From assembly GCA_003819755.1 (NCBI GenBank), contig RPQK01000010.1, positions 1-28,019 of the forward strand: a DNA stretch of 28,019 nt, in the 5' to 3' direction. The translations under genes and the position numbers were made by a program. How positions within the stretch are numbered: position 1 is the stretch's first letter; the number at the start of each line of letters is the position of its first letter. The DNA comes from Acidobacteriota bacterium (GTDB lineage Bacteria > Acidobacteriota > UBA6911 > RPQK01). Of this stretch, positions 23,648 through 28,019 are shown piece after piece. The notes beneath the pieces were generated by a model. The model saw only the letters and a list, made by a program, of their open reading frames with translations. It did no database searches and was not told the DNA's origin.

Positions 23648-25537
23648 TCACGACTCTGTCAGCGCGACGCTGAGCGGGCTTGGGGACCGCGCTTCCTCAG
23701 GACGTCCGTCCAGAAACCGACGATGCCAGAGCTCCAGCGAGATGAGGACGCCCAGCTTCCCGGAATGATCCTCGCCTGCCATATGGCGACTTACCAGCCG
23801 CCTGACATATTCCGGGTTGAAATAACCGCGGTCCAGAGTCCGAGGATCCAGCAAAATGCTCTCGGCCCAATCCTTCAGGGATGTCCGAAACCAGAGCGCG
23901 TAATTCGCATAGGGCGCCGATCGAGGAGGTTTAACCCATTTGAGACCGGCCGCCCGCAGGCGCCATCTGAGCTGCAGGTTGATTCTCATCAGGAGGTCTT
24001 GCGCACAAGGAACCAGCGGGAAACCCGTCGTAGTGCACGGCACTTTCGACAGCTTTGGGAATCGCCTGATCAGAATCTCGGTAATCAACCGCCTGTTGAG
24101 CCGCAAACCAAGCGGAACGGTCAACATGAAATTGACGAGATCCTTGTCGCAGAAGGGCGCCCGGACAACCACACGACTACGAACCAGCTCGAGACCGTTC
24201 AGAATGAAGCGGCGTTGCCTTTGTCTTAAGTCGAAGTGATTAAAACGATTGGCAACCATCCCCGCGTGTGACTCATTGAGTGCCTCCCGGAAGCTCTCAA
24301 AGGCCGCCCCATTGACCTCCTTGTACACCCGCTCGGAAAACAGGTCCTTGTGCTCGGCCTCCTTGAAGAGAACGGCTGCCCTGTCAAAGAAGAGTCGGGC
24401 CTGGTCTTCCTCGGAATAGCCTCCCCAGAGCCCTAGCCACAGGTGTCCCCCCATCAGGGCGTCGCCCAGATACCCCTTGTAAAGAACCGGGACAATTCGC
24501 GCCTGGCGATCAAGGTTCGCGAGAGCGTGCATGTGTACGACGCTTTCGAACCCGTCCGTCACTCTGACCCCGAACTCGGCCACCTTCAAGAGATAATCGG
24601 GCTTCAGCTCGTGAAAATGGTGCGGAGTGCCGGCAACCCTGGCCAACTGTCCCGCCATCCGGGCGTCACTGCAACCCGTTATCCCGAAGGTAAAGCTTTG
24701 AAGGGCGCCAGGACCGTCTTCCGTCAACAGTCCCAGCAGAATCCTGGAATCCAGGCCACCGCTCAAGAGTATTCCGCTCTCGGCCGGGTGCTTTTGGCGA
24801 TGAACGGCCTGACGAAGCAGGTGATACAGCTCTTCCAGGTACGATTCTTCACTCCGGACGACGGAAAGGTCGCTGAACTCCAGAGTCCAGTAGCTTCTGA
24901 TGTCCATCCGATCGGCAGTAAGGGTCAAGATGGACGCGGGAGGAAGCAGGGCCACGCTGCGAATGAGGGTCCGGTCACCCAGCGGGTACTCAAACGTGAG
25001 CATCTGCGCCGCGGCGACGGGGTCCAATGTCCGATCGACGTCCGGATCGGTCAGGAGGCTGCGCACCCCGGAGGCAAACAGAAACCGGTTTTTCGTCCGG
25101 GTGAAGTAGACCGGGTGGAGCCCCAAATGGTCGTTGACCACCACCAGTTGCCTGGCCCTGGCATTCCAGATCGCAATGACAAAGCTCCCATTCAGCGGGG
25201 TGACAAAATCATTCCCTAGTTCCTCGTACAGGCGAAGGATCAGCTCCGTTGCATGGGCTTGTCCAAGTCTATGACCGCGCCTGGCCAACAGGTCCCGGAT
25301 CTCCTCGACATTGAAGATCTCGCCCTCCATCACCAAGCACAAATTCCCATCCTCGTTCCACACCGGCTGTTCGATGGGCGGTACGCCTGAAGTGACCTTG
25401 GCGAGGCCGAACCCCGCCCCCTCGTGCAGCTTTACCTGGTAATCCCGTCTGTCCTTCAAGGCCTCTGCCATTTTCGACAGGACCCCGCGGGAACCGACTG
25501 CCGATCCGTAGTCAGCGAATCCTGCTATCCCTGGCAT
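23648..25537 (-). CDS. Asparagine-synthetase-like protein with degenerate glutaminase site
   Basis: The 629-residue product has the two-domain layout of class B asparagine synthetases: an N-terminal Ntn-type domain (about 1-200) and a synthetase domain with the PP-loop SGGLDSR (259-265) and a later KGYLGDALMGG block (354-364). It starts MPGIAGF where glutaminase-active members start MCGIAGF, so the nucleophilic cysteine is proline. MEGEIFN (70-76) replaces the usual NGEIYN, and the conserved Arg and Asp of the glutamine pocket also seem absent. It may use free ammonia or another nucleophile, like lasso-peptide cyclases and beta-lactam synthetase, or amidate a sugar acid in the polymer. ATG 25537 was chosen because it starts the family N-terminus; it overlaps the glycosyltransferase stop by 13 bases, which suggests coupling. 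Confidence 0.87.
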   Translation of the reverse strand: MPGIAGFADYGSAVGSRGVLSKMAEALKDRRDYQVKLHEGAGFGLAKVTSGVPPIEQPVWNEDGNLCLVMEGEIFNVEEIRDLLARRGHRLGQAHATELILRLYEELGNDFVTPLNGSFVIAIWNARARQLVVVNDHLGLHPVYFTRTKNRFLFASGVRSLLTDPDVDRTLDPVAAAQMLTFEYPLGDRTLIRSVALLPPASILTLTADRMDIRSYWTLEFSDLSVVRSEESYLEELYHLLRQAVHRQKHPAESGILLSGGLDSRILLGLLTEDGPGALQSFTFGITGCSDARMAGQLARVAGTPHHFHELKPDYLLKVAEFGVRVTDGFESVVHMHALANLDRQARIVPVLYKGYLGDALMGGHLWLGLWGGYSEEDQARLFFDRAAVLFKEAEHKDLFSERVYKEVNGAAFESFREALNESHAGMVANRFNHFDLRQRQRRFILNGLELVRSRVVVRAPFCDKDLVNFMLTVPLGLRLNRRLITEILIRRFPKLSKVPCTTTGFPLVPCAQDLLMRINLQLRWRLRAAGLKWVKPPRSAPYANYALWFRTSLKDWAESILLDPRTLDRGYFNPEYVRRLVSRHMAGEDHSGKLGVLISLELWHRRFLDGRPEEARSPSPLSVALTES

Positions 25538-26949
25538 GTCATTCCTCGGGTGAAGTGCTGTCTGAAAACCGACCGGATGAGTACAGACAAGACACCCCGA
25601 TTGCGCGCGTACGAAACGTCGTTTCGAACCGCTCTCAATACCAGCCGGGCGGACGCCGGGTAATTCCGCTGGGAAAAGAGTCGAAAAGAGCGATTGACGG
25701 AGTAGCATCCAATCAGCCACCGGGTGTTCGCCCTGCCTCCAATCCGCTGCAGGTGGGGGACCAGGCGATCCAGGACTTCATCAGCCGCCTTTGCCCCGAA
25801 CTCCTCGGCACACCCGACGAGTTGCCGGACCACCCTCCGTAGGAAGGGTTGATCCAACTGGGCATGGAGAACCTCGGCCCGTTTCAGATACTCTTCCCCC
25901 TGACTCGTCGGCCCCCAGATCATCGCCCGTACTCCCTTTATCAGGAACCCGCGGGCGACAGCCCAGGCCACATCACTTGAAGACAGCCTGGTCTCGGTCG
26001 TCATCTGTTCCGCAATTTCCAGAAGCAGCTTCTCGTGATCGACGCTGACGTCCGTCACTGCGTAATCCGCCAGAAAAGACAGGACTTCGTTCGGATGGCC
26101 GTGCGTGATGTCGGGCTTGAGGCGCACGCTTTCTCGCAAGAACCATTGGCCTTCGTCCGCCCTTCTTTGGCAGAAGGCGTGGTACATCAACACGATGCAG
26201 TGATGGGCGAGAGCTGCGTTCTTCAGGTCGGAGTACTCGCTTGGGCAACGACGATCCGCCAGGGTCCGTTCAATAACCAGCGTCGCCGATTCGTAGGTCT
26301 CGGAGAGATCCTTTCGATACCGACGCGAGTGATGGCGACGACGATTGAGAACGCCCTCCACCTTGCCGAAGCGGCAACCCGCCAGTGCCAATCGACAGTT
26401 GAAATCCAGGTCCTCGCACCAGTGAGTTAACTTGTCGTCGAAGAGTCCAATTTTAAACGCCCATTCCCGGCGAACTACGGTATCGCTCGGGGCAAAAGGA
26501 AAGCCGAGTAGGCACTCCTTGAGGCCGACGGGGTACGGAGCAACATACAGCTCCCGGATGGTGTCCGACGAGTAGTTCAGCTCGAACCGATCGTTATACG
26601 TCGCTCCAACCTGGCTGTTCCTTAGAAGAAACTCGACGTGTCGCTGGAGTTTCTCCGGATGGAAAATGTCATCGGCATCAAGCAATGCGATGATTTCGCC
26701 CCGGCTGGCCCTGATACCGGTGTTGCGAGCGCCGGGCAGGCGTTGGTTTTTCTCGTGCCGGAGGAGGTGGACGCGGGAATCCCGAAACTGAGCGACCACC
26801 TCGAAGGTATTGTCGGGAGAGTGATCATCGACCACCATGATTTCGAAATTCTGATAGGTCTGCCCCAGAACGCTCGAAATTGCGTCCCCGACAAAAGCAG
26901 CCTGGTTGTAAGCGGGGATCACCACGCTGACCAGAGGATCAGGCATCAT
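25525..26949 (-). CDS. GT2 family glycosyltransferase with C-terminal helical extension
   Basis: The 474-residue protein opens with PLVSVVIPAYNQ, the GT-A nucleotide-binding start. The metal-binding D91-A-D93 lies in ALLDADD, and WCEDLDFNCRLALAG (E179-D180) provides the likely catalytic base. The GT-A domain ends near residue 230; the remaining 240 residues are predicted to be mostly helical, with no recognised motif. It should add a sugar to a polysaccharide intermediate at the cytoplasmic face. ATG 26949 is preferred to GTG 26961; an ATG at 26946 is also possible. The gene lies 13 bases after the permease stop and overlaps the AsnB-like start, so permease, transferase and AsnB-like genes form one minus-strand operon. 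Confidence 0.9.
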   Translation of the reverse strand: MMPDPLVSVVIPAYNQAAFVGDAISSVLGQTYQNFEIMVVDDHSPDNTFEVVAQFRDSRVHLLRHEKNQRLPGARNTGIRASRGEIIALLDADDIFHPEKLQRHVEFLLRNSQVGATYNDRFELNYSSDTIRELYVAPYPVGLKECLLGFPFAPSDTVVRREWAFKIGLFDDKLTHWCEDLDFNCRLALAGCRFGKVEGVLNRRRHHSRRYRKDLSETYESATLVIERTLADRRCPSEYSDLKNAALAHHCIVLMYHAFCQRRADEGQWFLRESVRLKPDITHGHPNEVLSFLADYAVTDVSVDHEKLLLEIAEQMTTETRLSSSDVAWAVARGFLIKGVRAMIWGPTSQGEEYLKRAEVLHAQLDQPFLRRVVRQLVGCAEEFGAKAADEVLDRLVPHLQRIGGRANTRWLIGCYSVNRSFRLFSQRNYPASARLVLRAVRNDVSYARNRGVLSVLIRSVFRQHFTRGMTCQG

Positions 26950-26962
26950 TTGTCTACCCACT

Positions 26963-27739
26963 CTAGACTAAATCCGCGAATAGAGGCTCGAGTCTCTTGA
27001 ACAGCCAGTAGCCCAGAAAGAGAACAACAAAGGAAAGAGCCCCCGCCAACAGCAAGGAGGGGCCTGGACTCGACCCAAGCAACAGAACGTCGCGGTAGCC
27101 CTGGATAATGCCGGCCATCGGGTTGAGGAAGTAAACCCAGTGGTACTTGGCCGGAATGAGTGAAACTGGGTAAATGATCGGAGACGCATAGAACCAAAGG
27201 TGGATGACCAGCGTCAACAAAGACTGAATATCACGGTAAAAGACGTTCAACGCGGCACAAGCAAGGCCGATACCCGTGGCCAATGCCATCTGGATCACCA
27301 GTAGAAGCGGGAGATAGACCCAGGTCGCGGTGATCGGGACCTGAAAGATCATCATGAGGATCATTAACAGCGAAAAGGCGATCCCGAAGTCCATCAACCT
27401 CGCACAGGCCGCAGCAATGGGCAGGATTTCTCGCGGGAAGTAGATCTTCTGGACGAGGTTGATGTTCTGCACCAGTGAAGAGGTCATATCGTTGAGCGCA
27501 GCAGCCAGAAAGGCCCACGGAACCACTGCCACATAGGAGAAGACTGGATAGGGAATGCCTCCTGTGTCAACCTTCACTATCCGAGTAAACACGATCGTGT
27601 ATATGGTTACAGAGGCCGCTGGTTGGGCGATCGCCCACAACCAGCCCAAAATCGACTGCTGGTAACGAGCACGAATGGTACGAGCTGTCCAGGCGAAGAG
27701 GAGATCTCTTCCGATTACGATTGAGGATGAATTTGTCAT
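26963..27739 (-). CDS. ABC-2 type polysaccharide export permease (Wzm-like)
   Basis: The 258-residue inner-membrane protein has an amphipathic start (LLFAWTARTIRARYQQSILGWLWA) and six hydrophobic segments, with the LVQKIYFPREILPIA cytoplasmic loop typical of Wzm/KpsM-type permeases. This family pairs with a separate ATPase (Wzt) to move lipid-linked O-antigen, teichoic acid or capsule across the inner membrane. No ATPase gene is adjacent on either side here: the gene upstream is the C-terminus of a sulfatase-like protein. The partner may lie further upstream outside the window or elsewhere in the genome. A short perfect palindrome, CCCTGA-A-TCAGGG at 27808-27820, lies in the 100-base gap before the gene and may belong to its promoter region. 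Confidence 0.93.
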   Translation of the reverse strand: MTNSSSIVIGRDLLFAWTARTIRARYQQSILGWLWAIAQPAASVTIYTIVFTRIVKVDTGGIPYPVFSYVAVVPWAFLAAALNDMTSSLVQNINLVQKIYFPREILPIAAACARLMDFGIAFSLLMILMMIFQVPITATWVYLPLLLVIQMALATGIGLACAALNVFYRDIQSLLTLVIHLWFYASPIIYPVSLIPAKYHWVYFLNPMAGIIQGYRDVLLLGSSPGPSLLLAGALSFVVLFLGYWLFKRLEPLFADLV

Positions 27740-27839
27740 CGTTAATTTGTTGAGTCCGGGTTGCCGAGTCGAGCTCGGGCTGACGACTGGGAAAATGGTG
27801 TACCGCCCCCTGAATCAGGGAGCGAGGGTATTGAAATGA

Positions 27840-28019
27840 CTAAAGGTAACCGAGGGCCTGCAGCCGGTCAGCGAGCAATTCATCCCCGGAAACAGCGGCG
27901 ACCGGGGCCTCGCCAGCCAGCCGTTGCAGTTTGCCGCTAAGGTCGGCTAGAACGCCGGGGTGCATCTCGGCGACGTTGCGTCGTTCACGTGGATCGGAGT
28001 CGAGTCGATAAAGCGCGAA
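27840..28019 (-). CDS. Sulfatase-like protein, C-terminal fragment (cut by window edge)
   Basis: The last 180 bases read on the minus strand encode 59 residues ending LQALGYL and a TAG stop at 27842-27840. The segment FALYRLDSDPRERRNVAEMHP matches the C-terminal end of type I sulfatases/alkaline-phosphatase-superfamily hydrolases (LYDLxxDPxExxNLA), and many such proteins end in ALGYL. The catalytic Cys/Ser region lies outside the window, so activity cannot be assessed. In context it may desulfate or otherwise modify a polysaccharide. Confidence 0.72.
   Translation of the reverse strand, partial: FALYRLDSDPRERRNVAEMHPGVLADLSGKLQRLAGEAPVAAVSGDELLADRLQALGYL

Noticed and set aside
23600..24229. 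Long plus-strand frame opposite the AsnB-like gene
   Set aside because: It lies antisense to a clear family member and has Arg/Pro-rich composition and no motif.
25538..25720. 61-residue N-terminal extension of the AsnB-like protein
   Set aside because: The extension overlaps the glycosyltransferase gene and precedes the conserved MPGIAGF start.

Overview
The window looks like a chromosomal surface-polysaccharide and secretion locus from a GC-rich, Gram-negative, soil-type bacterium. Two Wza-like outer-membrane export proteins imply an outer membrane. The secreted proteins (FN3/PKD-like repeats, choice-of-anchor-type domain, DUF4185-type, beta-helix, DUF5060-type hydrolase) and the many large palindromic intergenic repeats resemble Acidobacteriota. 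That placement is an inference from gene style, not a phylogenetic result.

Layout. (1) 250-4227, plus strand: three overlapping genes for an HPr-kinase-like protein, an ABC exporter and a NTP_transf_5-type nucleotidyltransferase. This combination is known from accessory parts of lasso-peptide-type RiPP clusters; any precursor, RRE/protease and cyclase would lie left of the window. (2) 4791-8389, minus strand: two secreted proteins, a DUF4185-like beta-propeller and a 748-residue FN3/PKD-like protein with a four-fold C-terminal repeat. (3) 9044-18343, plus strand: two GT39-like membrane glycosyltransferases, two tandem polysaccharide export proteins, an NDP-sugar epimerase, a GHMP sugar kinase and a GT4-like glycosyltransferase. 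(4) 19038-23334, plus strand: a secreted parallel beta-helix protein and a DUF5060-type glycoside hydrolase. (5) 28019-23648, minus strand: the C-terminus of a sulfatase-like enzyme, a Wzm-like ABC-2 permease, a GT2 glycosyltransferase and an asparagine-synthetase-like protein whose glutaminase residues appear lost.

In regions 3-5 the genes plausibly cooperate: sugars are activated (epimerase, kinase), assembled (GT2, GT4, GT39), exported (Wzm, Wza-like) and modified or trimmed (AsnB-like, sulfatase, beta-helix protein, glycoside hydrolase). Polymerase, Wzc-like co-polymerase and the ABC ATPase partner are not in the window.

The most unusual content is non-coding. Most transcription-unit boundaries carry a large, nearly perfect, often nested inverted repeat (5-218, 4257-4764, 8592-8818, 18372-18803, 23421-23592), and a 38-bp perfect hairpin sits inside the export/epimerase operon (15254-15338). 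Several of these share sequence modules and look like a mosaic family of non-autonomous palindromic elements. No rRNA, tRNA, CRISPR array or transposase gene was recognised.
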